From positions 1-36,781 of the forward strand of contig JAFEAV010000062.1 of the NCBI GenBank assembly GCA_018266215.1: 36,781 nt of DNA, given 5' to 3'. The translations under genes were made by a program, and so were the position numbers. How positions within the stretch are numbered: the stretch's first letter is position 1; each line of letters starts with the position of its first letter. This DNA comes from Cyanobacteria bacterium SZAS LIN-3 (GTDB lineage: Bacteria > Cyanobacteriota > Vampirovibrionia > Obscuribacterales > Obscuribacteraceae). Below, piece after piece: positions 16,485 through 25,051 of this stretch. The notes under the pieces were generated by a model. The model searched no databases and was not told the DNA's origin. It worked only from the letters and a program-made list of their open reading frames with translations.

Positions 16485-17210
16485 ATGCTCAAGCGGCGCG
16501 ACAATCGGCAATGGGACCAATTACGGCCGGTTAAGTTCACAAGAAATTTCACCAAAAACGCTGACGGCTCGGTCTTGATCGAGTTTGGCGACACCAAGGT
16601 TTTTGCCACGGCAAAAATCGAAGAGCGCGTGCCGGCCTTTCTTATAGGCAAGGGCGAGGGCTGGGTGACCGCCGAGTACTCGATGCTGCCGGGCTCGACC
16701 CTTGTACGGTCAGCCCGAGAAGTGGTCCGGGGGCAGCCATCAGGCCGCATGAGCGAAATTCAGAGGCTTATTGGCCGCTGCCTCAGAGCCGTAATCGACC
16801 GCCGAGCGCTGGGCGAACGAACAATTACTATCGACTGCGACGTCCTCCAGGCCGATGCAGGCACACGCGTAGCCAGTATCTGTGCCGGTTTTGTTGCCCT
16901 GCACGACGCATTGAGCAAATTGCGCAAATCCGGAGTCTTTGATGACCTGCCGATTACCGAGCATATGGCAGCGGTTTCGGTAGTACAAATAAATGGCCAG
17001 CTCTTACTCGACCCCAATTACAGCGAAGATTCCCAGGCCGAAATGGACTCCAACATAGTCCTGACCGAATCGGGCAAAATCCTGGAATTGCAGATGACCT
17101 CGGAGACTAAGCCCTACGACCCCAACAAGCTCGCAGATTTGATGAGCCTGGCCAACAAAGGCATCAAGGAAATCATCAGCCTGCAATACGACGTATTGAA
17201 TAAGCGCTGA
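16485..17210 (+). CDS. rph: Ribonuclease PH
   Basis: The 241-residue product is a normal-length RNase PH, the phosphorolytic 3'-5' exoribonuclease that trims tRNA 3' ends. It has RRDNRQWDQLRPV at the N-terminus, the phosphate/RNA-binding segment GEGWVTAEYSMLPGST, RMSEIQRLIGRCLRAV, and ITIDCDVLQADAGTRVASI. The last motif is usually QADGGTRTA, so here Ala replaces Gly and Val replaces Thr. C-terminal ISLQYDVLN ends the fold. It is the third of four co-directional genes between 14875 and 18899; an interrupted inverted repeat (16424-16452) lies just upstream. Confidence 0.95.
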   Translation: MLKRRDNRQWDQLRPVKFTRNFTKNADGSVLIEFGDTKVFATAKIEERVPAFLIGKGEGWVTAEYSMLPGSTLVRSAREVVRGQPSGRMSEIQRLIGRCLRAVIDRRALGERTITIDCDVLQADAGTRVASICAGFVALHDALSKLRKSGVFDDLPITEHMAAVSVVQINGQLLLDPNYSEDSQAEMDSNIVLTESGKILELQMTSETKPYDPNKLADLMSLANKGIKEIISLQYDVLNKR

Positions 17211-17336
17211 TTCGAGAAAAGCTTAAAGAACTAATACAGCATTCTTAAATTTAGGGCATGCCCTCGTGACAACGACAGATATAGATATAAACTAAAGGTC
17301 TCACGTTGTTACTCCCGGCTTCAAACGGCAGCTTTT

Positions 17337-18899
17337 TTGACCATAGAAGATATTCAAGATTTCAACCCTATTCGCGAATCCTTCAAGGATGTGACCGCGT
17401 GGGGTCTTTTTGTCTCGACCTGCCGGGTAATGGAGCGCATTTATCGCCTCCAGGGCTACAAAGCAGCAGTACGCGTCATCCCCATTGTCTGGACCATCAT
17501 CTGGTCGGTTAAAGGATTCTCTAAATTCCACGCCCAGGAGTTTGAGCGGGCCCGCCGGACATCTCTTGAGGGCGGCGACGCCCCGGACATGGAAGAAGCC
17601 GCTCTCACCAGCGAAGAGTATGAAGAATACCGGGTGCTTGGCCGCTGGCTCTGCCGCCGGCTGAACAACCTCGGACCCACTTTCGTCAAAATCGGCCAGA
17701 CTCTCTCGACCCGTGCCGACCTCTTGCCGCTCCCGGCCATGCTTGAGCTGGCCCAGCTTCAAGAAAACGTCGATCAGTTTCCCCTGGAAACGGCCCGCGC
17801 CGTGATTGAGCGCGAACTGGGCGGCACCCCCGAAGTTCTCTATAAAGAATTCAACAGCACGCCCATAGCCGCCGCCAGCTTGTCCCAGGCCTACCGCGCC
17901 ACCCTCCATGACGGTCGCGATGTCGTGGTCAAAGTGCAACGCCCGGATCTCTCAAAAATAGTCGTAGTCGATGTGCAGATTCTTGCCGCCGTCGCCGACG
18001 AAGTCATGCAATACCCCAGCCTCTGCCGCCATACCGATTGGCCGGGCGTGGTGGAAGAGTTTGCCCGGACGATATTTGAAGAAATCGACTACATTCGCGA
18101 AGGCCGCAATGCCGATACCTTCCGTTCCAATTACCGCAATTTCGATCGCATCCACATACCTCGTATTTACTGGAAGCTCACCGGTCGCCGCGTTTTGACA
18201 ATCGAATACGTAGACGGTGTGCGCATCAACGACCTGGACGGCATCAAAGCTGCCGGCCTCGATCCCGCTGAAATAACGAGAGTGGGAGCCAATTTCTATC
18301 TGCGCCAGTTGCTTGAGGACGGCTTCTTCCACGCCGATCCGCACCCGGGCAATATGCGCATCATGGCCGACGGCCGTGTCGGTATCTTTGATTTCGGCAT
18401 GGTTGGCCGCATATCACCGGAGCTTAAACAGCATCTGGTCAACGCATTCATGCACACCATCCAGCGCGAGTACCGCGACCTGGTCGATGACTTTGTCGGT
18501 ATGGGCTTCCTCAAACCGGACGCCGACCGCGAAGGTCTCTGCCGCGACCTGACTCCCATCATCGATGCTCGCTTCGCCGATGGTATGTCCCGCGTGCGCT
18601 TCCGCAAGATGCTTTTTGATTTCTCCGAAGTCTGCTTCAACTACCCATTCAGACTGCCTTCGGAATTCACCTACGTTATGCGCGCCCTTCTCACCCTGGA
18701 AGGCATCGCCCTTTCAATCAATCCCGACTTCAACTTCGTCGACGCGGCTATGCCTTTTGCCCACCGACTGGTTTTGAAAAACAATCAGGTCCTGGGTCGG
18801 GCTGTCTTCAAAGAAGTCTTCACCGACGGCAAGTTTAACCGCCACGCAGCGATGAAGCTGATCAAGACTGCCGCTTCGCTCACCAGCTCACTGCTCTAA
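17337..18899 (+). CDS. AarF/UbiB (ABC1) family atypical kinase
   Basis: The 520-residue protein has the family's KxGQ motif (FVKIGQTLSTRADLLP). It also has an A-rich nucleotide loop (PIAAASLSQAYRA), the VAIK-equivalent VVVKVQRP, the catalytic-loop motif HADPHPGN and the metal-binding FDFGMVG. UbiB-family members are ATPases that support quinone or isoprenoid lipid metabolism; plastid and cyanobacterial relatives act on prenyl lipids. The usual C-terminal transmembrane helices are not obvious. The only start near the conserved N-terminus is TTG 17337, with no clear Shine-Dalgarno; the next ATG would remove about 30 residues. Its 3' end overlaps the convergent sulfatase-fold gene by 12 bases. 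Confidence 0.9.
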   Translation: MTIEDIQDFNPIRESFKDVTAWGLFVSTCRVMERIYRLQGYKAAVRVIPIVWTIIWSVKGFSKFHAQEFERARRTSLEGGDAPDMEEAALTSEEYEEYRVLGRWLCRRLNNLGPTFVKIGQTLSTRADLLPLPAMLELAQLQENVDQFPLETARAVIERELGGTPEVLYKEFNSTPIAAASLSQAYRATLHDGRDVVVKVQRPDLSKIVVVDVQILAAVADEVMQYPSLCRHTDWPGVVEEFARTIFEEIDYIREGRNADTFRSNYRNFDRIHIPRIYWKLTGRRVLTIEYVDGVRINDLDGIKAAGLDPAEITRVGANFYLRQLLEDGFFHADPHPGNMRIMADGRVGIFDFGMVGRISPELKQHLVNAFMHTIQREYRDLVDDFVGMGFLKPDADREGLCRDLTPIIDARFADGMSRVRFRKMLFDFSEVCFNYPFRLPSEFTYVMRALLTLEGIALSINPDFNFVDAAMPFAHRLVLKNNQVLGRAVFKEVFTDGKFNRHAAMKLIKTAASLTSSLL

Positions 18900-20516
18900 A
18901 GGTTTAGAATGCTCGCCTGAGGCGCCTGGTTGCTCGTCAGCACCGGGGAAAACCAGCCTGGGCGTCACATCACTCCAGCTGTACGGTCTGACCCGCACCG
19001 GGGAGCACCAGGACTGGTCTTTGAGCAAGGGCAGCCGGGCGCCAAAATAATCATTGAACAAAACCCTGAAGGTATTCACCGGAGTAATGGTCGGATAATA
19101 GCTGGGTGAGGCATCACCGGGGAAGCGATAAGCATTGAGAATGCGCATCACCTCGTTGTAGTAGGCATTGTCATCTTTCATCGGATAGTAAGTGCCGTGG
19201 TCGGCCTGGATGATAATCACAGGTTTTGTCCCCCGGGAGTCGATTTTCTCAATCCACTTTTGCACTTCGCTGTTGCAATATTTGATCTGCTCAACATAGG
19301 CGTTGAAGTCGGTGCTGTGATCGTTGAGGAGCTCACGGGGCAGATCTTTACGCTTTCCGTCCTTGTCAAAAATGGCCGGCGGATGGGAAAGATCCGAATG
19401 AATAAGAACAAACTTGGGACCGGCAATGGATAGGACTTTGTCCAGACATTTGCCGGGAGCGATACGCCGATCGCAGTAACTATCGCGCATGACATGCAGA
19501 TATTTTTCCAGTCCGGTCATGGGAGTGAGCATCATCATGGCCGTCGTAAAATGGCTGCCGAAGTCAGTTTTGATATTCATGTCGGCGGAGGGAATATCAT
19601 CGGTGGCAAAGGCACCGGATGAAACATTGATGAACTTATAGCCAAGCTTTTTAAAGATGCAGGCAACAGCACTGTTTTGCATCAAGCGATAATAAATATT
19701 GTCGGCCTGAAAGTTGTCACCCATCTCCTTCGGAATCGCTGATATATAGTCCATATTGAGCGATGAAGCCATGGAAAAAGGAGTGCGGTCGTAATTGGAC
19801 GCCGCTTTTGGCACCACATAAAAGCCGTGCTGTTTGAGAAAGTCCAGAAATTCATGATCGTCAAAATTGCCCTGATTTTTCAAGGTATAAGGACTGGCAT
19901 AAGCATCAAGGATAATGTAGTAAACATCAGGCTTTTCCACTGTTTTTGCGGTGGTGGCGGCCGGGGGAGAAAAATTCTTGCAAGGGCCGCTGAAGAGATC
20001 GATAAAGTGCGCTTGAACTTTGCTCTGCTCCGAGTCACTCACCATCAGCGGTACCAGATTCATGAGCAATAAAATCGTGCACATAATATTGAATGCAATA
20101 TTCATGCGACCGAAATCGACCGGCTTGACCTCTTCTCCCTCGCGGGCCTTCGGGGTGCGGAAAAGAAGGGAAAGCAGACCGACGAGAATAAGGAAAAATA
20201 AGACGAAGGTAATGATGTCTTCGACCTGGGTGTGGAAAAGAATCTGACTGCCTAGATTGAGATAGAGGCGAAACTGGTCAAAACAGAGACTGAGCCCGAC
20301 CACAAATGAGCTGGCTATGCCGGCTTTGAGCGGATTTCTCAGGAAGATACAGAAGAGGGCAAAAACAAAAAGGGCCCAGGCTTCCATCAAAATCAGAGGA
20401 GCCACCACTTCCTCGGGCAAAACCTCCAGCTTCACCTGCACCCTGGCCGAAAGCACCGAGACGGCCGCCAGAAGGAATGGATGCAGCACCAGATGGCTCA
20501 AACGTTTGACTAACAA
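18888..20516 (-). CDS. Sulfatase-fold membrane protein (LTA synthase/phosphoethanolamine transferase-like)
   Basis: The 542-residue product has about five hydrophobic helices in the first 170 residues and an outer-facing alkaline-phosphatase/sulfatase-fold domain (about 195-500). Metal-site motifs visible are VYYIILDAYAS near the start of the domain and QADHGTYYP near its end. A Thr in NYDRTPFSMASSLN matches the position of the catalytic Thr in LTA synthases and phosphoethanolamine transferases. Such enzymes transfer phospho-alcohol groups to lipids or glycans outside the cytoplasmic membrane; the substrate here is unknown. Start TTG 20516 has GAGGAG five bases upstream. The gene overlaps the end of the convergent UbiB gene by 12 bases. 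Confidence 0.82.
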   Translation of the reverse strand: MLVKRLSHLVLHPFLLAAVSVLSARVQVKLEVLPEEVVAPLILMEAWALFVFALFCIFLRNPLKAGIASSFVVGLSLCFDQFRLYLNLGSQILFHTQVEDIITFVLFFLILVGLLSLLFRTPKAREGEEVKPVDFGRMNIAFNIMCTILLLMNLVPLMVSDSEQSKVQAHFIDLFSGPCKNFSPPAATTAKTVEKPDVYYIILDAYASPYTLKNQGNFDDHEFLDFLKQHGFYVVPKAASNYDRTPFSMASSLNMDYISAIPKEMGDNFQADNIYYRLMQNSAVACIFKKLGYKFINVSSGAFATDDIPSADMNIKTDFGSHFTTAMMMLTPMTGLEKYLHVMRDSYCDRRIAPGKCLDKVLSIAGPKFVLIHSDLSHPPAIFDKDGKRKDLPRELLNDHSTDFNAYVEQIKYCNSEVQKWIEKIDSRGTKPVIIIQADHGTYYPMKDDNAYYNEVMRILNAYRFPGDASPSYYPTITPVNTFRVLFNDYFGARLPLLKDQSWCSPVRVRPYSWSDVTPRLVFPGADEQPGASGEHSKPLEQ

Positions 20517-20708
20517 ATGGACTCCTCAAATAATTCGACGGCTGCCAAGAAGACAATAAACTGCGACCCGGGGCATCTCTGACGGGCTAAACCATTTTAA
20601 AGCCCCGGCTGCTTACTTAACACTTCTGGCAATAAAAGGTCTTATTCCTACGGTATTTCCCCCTGAGAGCCGCTGTCTTTATAAATATTTTCTACAGATT
20701 CTCCAGGA

Positions 20709-20748
20709 AAGGCATTCTGCCTGCAAAATACATGTAGGCAGGCGCCTT
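20709..20748 (+). promoter_or_regulatory. Leader stem-loop before the zinc-ribbon gene
   Basis: A nested hairpin pairs AAGGC (20709-20713) with GCCTT (20744-20748) and CTGCCTGCA (20717-20725) with TGTAGGCAG (20733-20741, one G-U pair) around a 7-base loop. The Shine-Dalgarno GGGAGGAAG begins just after it, so it could control translation. Confidence 0.5.
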
Positions 20749-20771
20749 GGCATCGGGAGGAAGCAACTTTA

Positions 20772-21422
20772 GTGGTTTCAAGATCGAGCACACTCGAACG
20801 CCCTCAAATAGCAGTGGCCGGCTTTGCCTGCGCCCGCTGCAATCATTTTATTGAGACGCCTTCCAAGTTTTGCGGCAACTGTGGTGAACCGGCGGCGATG
20901 ATGTCCCGCTCCCATACCCAGCTGCAATCGACTTTCAATCACCAGAGTCAGATGCAGCAAATGCAGCTGCAGCTGGAAAGACAGGCCCAGGGTCAGACCG
21001 GTGCTTTCATGGCCTCCAACCTGGCCAACAAGCAGGCGGAAGACTTCTACAGTTCACATCAGCCGTCCACCCCCAGCTTTGCAGTCCCCAAGCGCAAAAA
21101 TAAGCCCATCCCCCCCGAGATCAGGGAGGAAATGGCCAGCATCAACGCCACTATGCTGAGAGAGCGCTTCTTCCTGATTTTTCACTACAGCGTCTTTCTG
21201 GTGACCAACCTGATTGGTTTTGCCATGGCCATCAAATGTTATGCCGAATACATCGGTGATGATGTGACCAGAACAATGATCGCCACAACACCGCTGTTGT
21301 TCATCAACCTGGTAGCACTGTGCTGCCTGGTGCCGATCAAAGGCACAAAGGGCGAGATTGCCCGCCTCAAGGATCGCATGACCAATCTCAAGCTGCGCCT
21401 CGAATTCGACAGCATTATCTAA
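20772..21422 (+). CDS. Zinc-ribbon protein with two membrane helices, unknown function
   Basis: The 216-residue protein starts with a zinc ribbon formed by two CxxC pairs (Cys 20, 23, 34, 37). A Gln/Met-rich low-complexity segment (about 50-76: many Gln, Met and Leu residues) and a Pro-rich linker follow. Two hydrophobic helices (about 137-157 and 168-190) and a basic coiled C-terminus complete it. Double zinc ribbons fused to membrane segments are common among uncharacterised bacterial proteins; the ribbon would face the cytoplasm. Start GTG 20772 follows GGAGGAAG with good spacing. It converges on gcvPB with a 20-base gap. I do not recognise a specific family. Confidence 0.78.
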   Translation: MVSRSSTLERPQIAVAGFACARCNHFIETPSKFCGNCGEPAAMMSRSHTQLQSTFNHQSQMQQMQLQLERQAQGQTGAFMASNLANKQAEDFYSSHQPSTPSFAVPKRKNKPIPPEIREEMASINATMLRERFFLIFHYSVFLVTNLIGFAMAIKCYAEYIGDDVTRTMIATTPLLFINLVALCCLVPIKGTKGEIARLKDRMTNLKLRLEFDSII

Positions 21423-21442
21423 TTAGTTTGTCCGCTCAGGAC

Positions 21443-22897
21443 CTATTGCTGAGACGGTGTCCAGCGCAGGTTTGGTTTGCGCGCGGCCATGGCTTCATCG
21501 AGCTTACCGACCGGGGTCTTGAACGGTGCATTGCGCACGGTGTCAGGGTCCTCGATGGTCTCCTTATCGATGCCGAGCATTATGTCGGCAAAACGATCGA
21601 GAGTTTCCATTGATTCGGTTTCAGTCGGTTCGATCATCATTGCTTCCGGCACGAGCAGCGGGAAGTAAACGGTCGGAGCATGGACGCCGAAGTCCAGAAG
21701 ACGTTTAGCCATATGAGCGGTGGATACTCCGCGCTCCTTCTGCTTGACGCCGGAGAGGACAAATTCGTGCATACAATTTTGCGGATAGGCAACGACAAAA
21801 TTGCGGCTCAGTTTGTTTTTCAGATAATTGGCGTTGAGGATGGCATCACGCGATACCTGACAGAGACCGTCCCGGCCGTGGGCGGCAATATAAGTGTAGG
21901 CCCGTACAAGGATGCCGAAATTGCCGTAGAAACCTTTGATCTTGCCGATTGATTTGGGTCTGTCCCAATCAAAAGCATAGGTATCACCGTGTTTTACAAC
22001 AGTCGGCTTGGGCAGGAAAGGCTCGAGGATATCACGACAGGCAACGGCGCAGGCGCCGGGTCCACCGCCGCCGTGGGGGGTCGAGAAAGTTTTGTGCAAG
22101 TTCAGATGGCAGACGTCAAAGCCCATGTCGCCCGGACGCACCAGACCCATGATGGCGTTGAGATTGGCGCCGTCGTAATAAATCAATCCGCCGGCGGCAT
22201 GCACCAGTTGCTGCACCTGCATGATTTCTTCTTCAAACAATCCCAGAGTATTGGGATTTGTAAGCATGATGGCCGCGGTGTCCGGTCCAAGGGCGGCCTT
22301 GAGGGCCTCGAGATCGACCAGACCGCGCTCGTTACTCTTAATTTCCACAACCTCAAAACCGACCATAGCGGCGGTGGCGGGGTTGGTACCGTGGGCGGTG
22401 TCAGGGACGATTACCTTCTTGCGCTTGGTGTCGCCTTTGGCCTCAAAATAAGCCTTGATCAGAAGCAAACCGGTCATTTCACCGTGAGCACCGGCGGCCG
22501 GTTGCAGCGTCACAGCCGGCAGACCGACGATTGCTGAAATCGACTGCTCCAGTTTATAGATTAGCTCCAGCGCACCCTGCACCTGATCTTCCGGCTGATG
22601 CGGATGGATTTCGCGGAATCCTTCCAGAGCGGCCATAGCATCGTTGACCTTGGGGTTGTACTTCATCGTGCAGGAGCCCAGGGGATAGAAACCGGTCTCG
22701 ATGCAGTGATTGAGATGGGAAAGGCGCACAAAGTGCCGCATCAGATCCAGCTCACTGACCTCGGGCAGTGCGGCGGGCACCTGCCGCAGGTAAGCTGCGG
22801 GAATCATCTCGCTCAGAGGCTTCTGCGGTACTCCCACGCGGGGCAGCACCTGAGCCCGGCGGCCGGCGGTAGATTTGTCGTAAATTAGTTTTTCCAT
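21443..22897 (-). CDS. gcvPB: Glycine dehydrogenase (decarboxylating) subunit 2
   Basis: The 484-residue protein is the C-terminal half of a split P-protein. P-protein is the PLP enzyme of the glycine cleavage system that decarboxylates glycine and passes aminomethyl to lipoylated GcvH. Features include SHLNHCIETGFYPLGSCTMKYNP, the glycine-rich LQPAAGAHGE, YYDGANLNAIMG, and the PLP lysine in HLNLHKTFSTPHGGGGPG (about Lys 269). Length matches subunit 2 (about 480). ATG 22897 begins MEKLIY; a TTG 33 bases upstream would run into the RNase D gene. GcvPA, GcvT and GcvH are not in the window. The gene lies directly downstream of rnd. Confidence 0.96.
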   Translation of the reverse strand: MEKLIYDKSTAGRRAQVLPRVGVPQKPLSEMIPAAYLRQVPAALPEVSELDLMRHFVRLSHLNHCIETGFYPLGSCTMKYNPKVNDAMAALEGFREIHPHQPEDQVQGALELIYKLEQSISAIVGLPAVTLQPAAGAHGEMTGLLLIKAYFEAKGDTKRKKVIVPDTAHGTNPATAAMVGFEVVEIKSNERGLVDLEALKAALGPDTAAIMLTNPNTLGLFEEEIMQVQQLVHAAGGLIYYDGANLNAIMGLVRPGDMGFDVCHLNLHKTFSTPHGGGGPGACAVACRDILEPFLPKPTVVKHGDTYAFDWDRPKSIGKIKGFYGNFGILVRAYTYIAAHGRDGLCQVSRDAILNANYLKNKLSRNFVVAYPQNCMHEFVLSGVKQKERGVSTAHMAKRLLDFGVHAPTVYFPLLVPEAMMIEPTETESMETLDRFADIMLGIDKETIEDPDTVRNAPFKTPVGKLDEAMAARKPNLRWTPSQQ

Positions 22898-22919
22898 TTT
22901 CCTCAGCCTCTGCCCTGCT

Positions 22920-23648
22920 TTAGTGCTCAAATATGTCCTTGAAACCGTTTATGTCGAGCTCACAAACGGTCGGCAATGCTTTATACAATTTCTGCGCCAG
23001 TTCCAGCCTTCCCTCGCGCTGCAACAATGCTTTGATCCTGTCGTAAATAGGCAAGAGCACGCGCACATCATTGGCCGCATACTCCAGTTGCGAATCGGTC
23101 AGGTCGGGATGAGCCCAATCGCTTGTCTGATCAGCCTTGTCCAGCTCGATCCTGAGCAGCTCTTTGACCAGGTCCTTGAGACTGTGGCGGTCAGTATAGG
23201 TGCGCACCAGCTTGGAGGCTATTTTGGTGCAGAAAATCGGATTGGTATCGGCACCCAGATAGTACTTAAGTACGCCCACATCAAATCTGGCGAAATGAAA
23301 CAGTTTGAGGACGTTGGGGGCTTCCAGAAGCGTTTTTACATTGCTCTGGGCAGTGGTATCAAACTCAGCACCACCCTTATACCGAACAAAAGAAACCACA
23401 CCGTCGTGGTCACATATCTGCACCAGACAGAGACGGTCGCGGCGCAGGATCAAGCCGCGGGTCTCGGTGTCGACGGCAATTACCTGTTTGGAGAGATAGT
23501 ACTTGAGCCTTTCATCACTCAAGTCTCCTTCAAAAAGCTCCGGTTTGCGGTGCTTGACTAACATGTCAGCGGTCACGGCGAGTCCTTTCAACAGATGCAA
23601 TCTGGTCAGCGGGTGCGATCTGGCCAAATTATAAGCTCTTGAGAGCAC
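22920..23648 (-). CDS. rnd: Ribonuclease D-like 3'-5' exonuclease
   Basis: This 242-residue protein has a single DEDDy exonuclease domain. Exo I is VIAVDTETRG (Asp, Glu), Exo II is LFHFARFDVGVL (Asp), and Exo III is QLEYAANDVRVL with Tyr four residues before Asp. There is no HRDC domain, so this is the short RNase D form seen in many bacteria, probably acting in tRNA or small-RNA 3' processing. About 30 N-terminal residues precede the usual family start, and an in-frame ATG at MLVKHRKPELF may be the true start. It is followed closely by gcvPB. Confidence 0.9.
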   Translation of the reverse strand: MLSRAYNLARSHPLTRLHLLKGLAVTADMLVKHRKPELFEGDLSDERLKYYLSKQVIAVDTETRGLILRRDRLCLVQICDHDGVVSFVRYKGGAEFDTTAQSNVKTLLEAPNVLKLFHFARFDVGVLKYYLGADTNPIFCTKIASKLVRTYTDRHSLKDLVKELLRIELDKADQTSDWAHPDLTDSQLEYAANDVRVLLPIYDRIKALLQREGRLELAQKLYKALPTVCELDINGFKDIFEH

Positions 23649-23716
23649 GGCAGCGACAAAGATATCCGGCTTCTAATGCAATTTGTAGCGCTTATGCGGC
23701 GATATTACTGAAACTT

Positions 23717-25051
23717 TTATTCTTCGGGCAGCGAGTCTGCAAGAGCTTCGGCTAGATGCTTCACCTTGACATTGAGCCCCCGGGCTTTTGCCCCGGCTTC
23801 AATTTGCAGCATGCATCCGGGATTGGAGGTGACGACAACGTCGGCGCCGGACTCTTCGATAAACTTCATTTTGCGCTCGAGCACGGCCAGGCTCATCTCG
23901 GTATTCAACAAGTTGTATATACCAGCCGATCCACAACAGTGCTCGGCCTCGGGAAGGTCATAGAGATGAGCACCGGTGAGGGCCGCCCGGTCGGACAAAA
24001 GGGCGGCCGGCTCCATCCTCACACCCTGAGCATGGGCCAGATGGCAGGCGGCATGATAAACAATTTTTTCCGATGAATGGACATTTTTCGGCTGCTCATC
24101 GCCATCGGATCCGGCCAGCAATTCAAACTTGTAGAGTGTCTGCGAAAGGTCCTGCACCCTGGCGCTGAAATCCCTGGCCGCCTGACTGTAAGCGGGGTCC
24201 TCAGCCAGCAGATGACCGTAGTCCTTAAGCATGGCGCCGCAACCGGCGGCGGTGACAACAACAGGATCGTTGCCTTTGAGCAAGTCGATATTTTTGCGCG
24301 CCAGGTCTCTGGCAATATCGACAAAACCGGCATGAAAAGCCAGCGCGCCGCAGCATGTCTGGGGAGGTACTTCCACCACGAGCGAGCGTTTTTTCAATAA
24401 TTTGATCGCCGCAAGATTGACATGATTGTAAAAGACATCCATGACACATCCGGCAAAAAGCGCTACCTGACCTACTTTTGCCCCGGACTTCCAGGACTTG
24501 CGCGGCAGGCTGACATGCACCGGCACCCGCGGCACAAACATCTGCCAGCTGGCCAGCCGACCAAGCAGAGACGGTGAGCCCAGGGCCCTGGTAACTTTGA
24601 CAAAGAGCTCGTCCAGCCCCATACGCTGCACAAAGCGCAACAAAGAACCAAGCACCAGCAGTCGACCGTAATGAGGCAGCAGCTGGGTAAAGGAAAAGCG
24701 CATAAAGGAACGAGCCAGAGGACTGAGTCTGTCAGTGCTCAGAGCCCTGGTTGTATTGAGCAACTCCTCATAATTCACCCCTGAGGGACAGGCAGTCTGA
24801 CAGCCAAGACAACCGAGGCAGGTATCGATATGCTCTGCGGCACGTTCGTCCATCGGTCGACCCGATTCCTGCCATTGATTGATTAGATAAATGCGACCTC
24901 GCGGCGACTCCATCTCCCGGCCGGTGGCCAGATAAGTAGGACAGGCGGGCAGACAAAGACCGCAGTGAATGCAGCTCTCCAGCAAACTCTTGGAGATGCG
25001 AGCGGCACCGGATGCAGTATCAATAGCAATAACTCGGTCTTCAGCGGTCAT
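23717..25051 (-). CDS. glcF: Glycolate oxidase iron-sulfur subunit
   Basis: The 444-residue protein has two 4Fe-4S ferredoxin motifs near the N-terminus (CIHCGLCLPACP at 27-38 and CLGCLGCQTACP at 78-89). Two cysteine-rich CCG domains follow, each with a CCG motif (TCCGALAFH and HCCGSAGIYN). This is the GlcF layout; GlcF carries electrons from the flavoprotein subunits of glycolate dehydrogenase toward the respiratory chain. The start ATG 25051 lies within the last codons of the glcE-like gene (11-base overlap), indicating coupling. Related lactate-utilisation proteins share the architecture, so the substrate is inferred from the GlcE-like partner. Confidence 0.92.
   Translation of the reverse strand: MTAEDRVIAIDTASGAARISKSLLESCIHCGLCLPACPTYLATGREMESPRGRIYLINQWQESGRPMDERAAEHIDTCLGCLGCQTACPSGVNYEELLNTTRALSTDRLSPLARSFMRFSFTQLLPHYGRLLVLGSLLRFVQRMGLDELFVKVTRALGSPSLLGRLASWQMFVPRVPVHVSLPRKSWKSGAKVGQVALFAGCVMDVFYNHVNLAAIKLLKKRSLVVEVPPQTCCGALAFHAGFVDIARDLARKNIDLLKGNDPVVVTAAGCGAMLKDYGHLLAEDPAYSQAARDFSARVQDLSQTLYKFELLAGSDGDEQPKNVHSSEKIVYHAACHLAHAQGVRMEPAALLSDRAALTGAHLYDLPEAEHCCGSAGIYNLLNTEMSLAVLERKMKFIEESGADVVVTSNPGCMLQIEAGAKARGLNVKVKHLAEALADSLPEE

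Noticed and set aside
17301..17939. A 212-codon frame antisense to the UbiB-like gene
   Set aside because: The plus strand has all ABC1-kinase motifs; the antisense product matches nothing recognisable.
20568..20608. CCGGGGC/GCCCCGG inverted repeat as a terminator or leader element
   Set aside because: The arms are 27 bases apart with no T-run or shared position relative to a gene start; it may be chance in this sequence.
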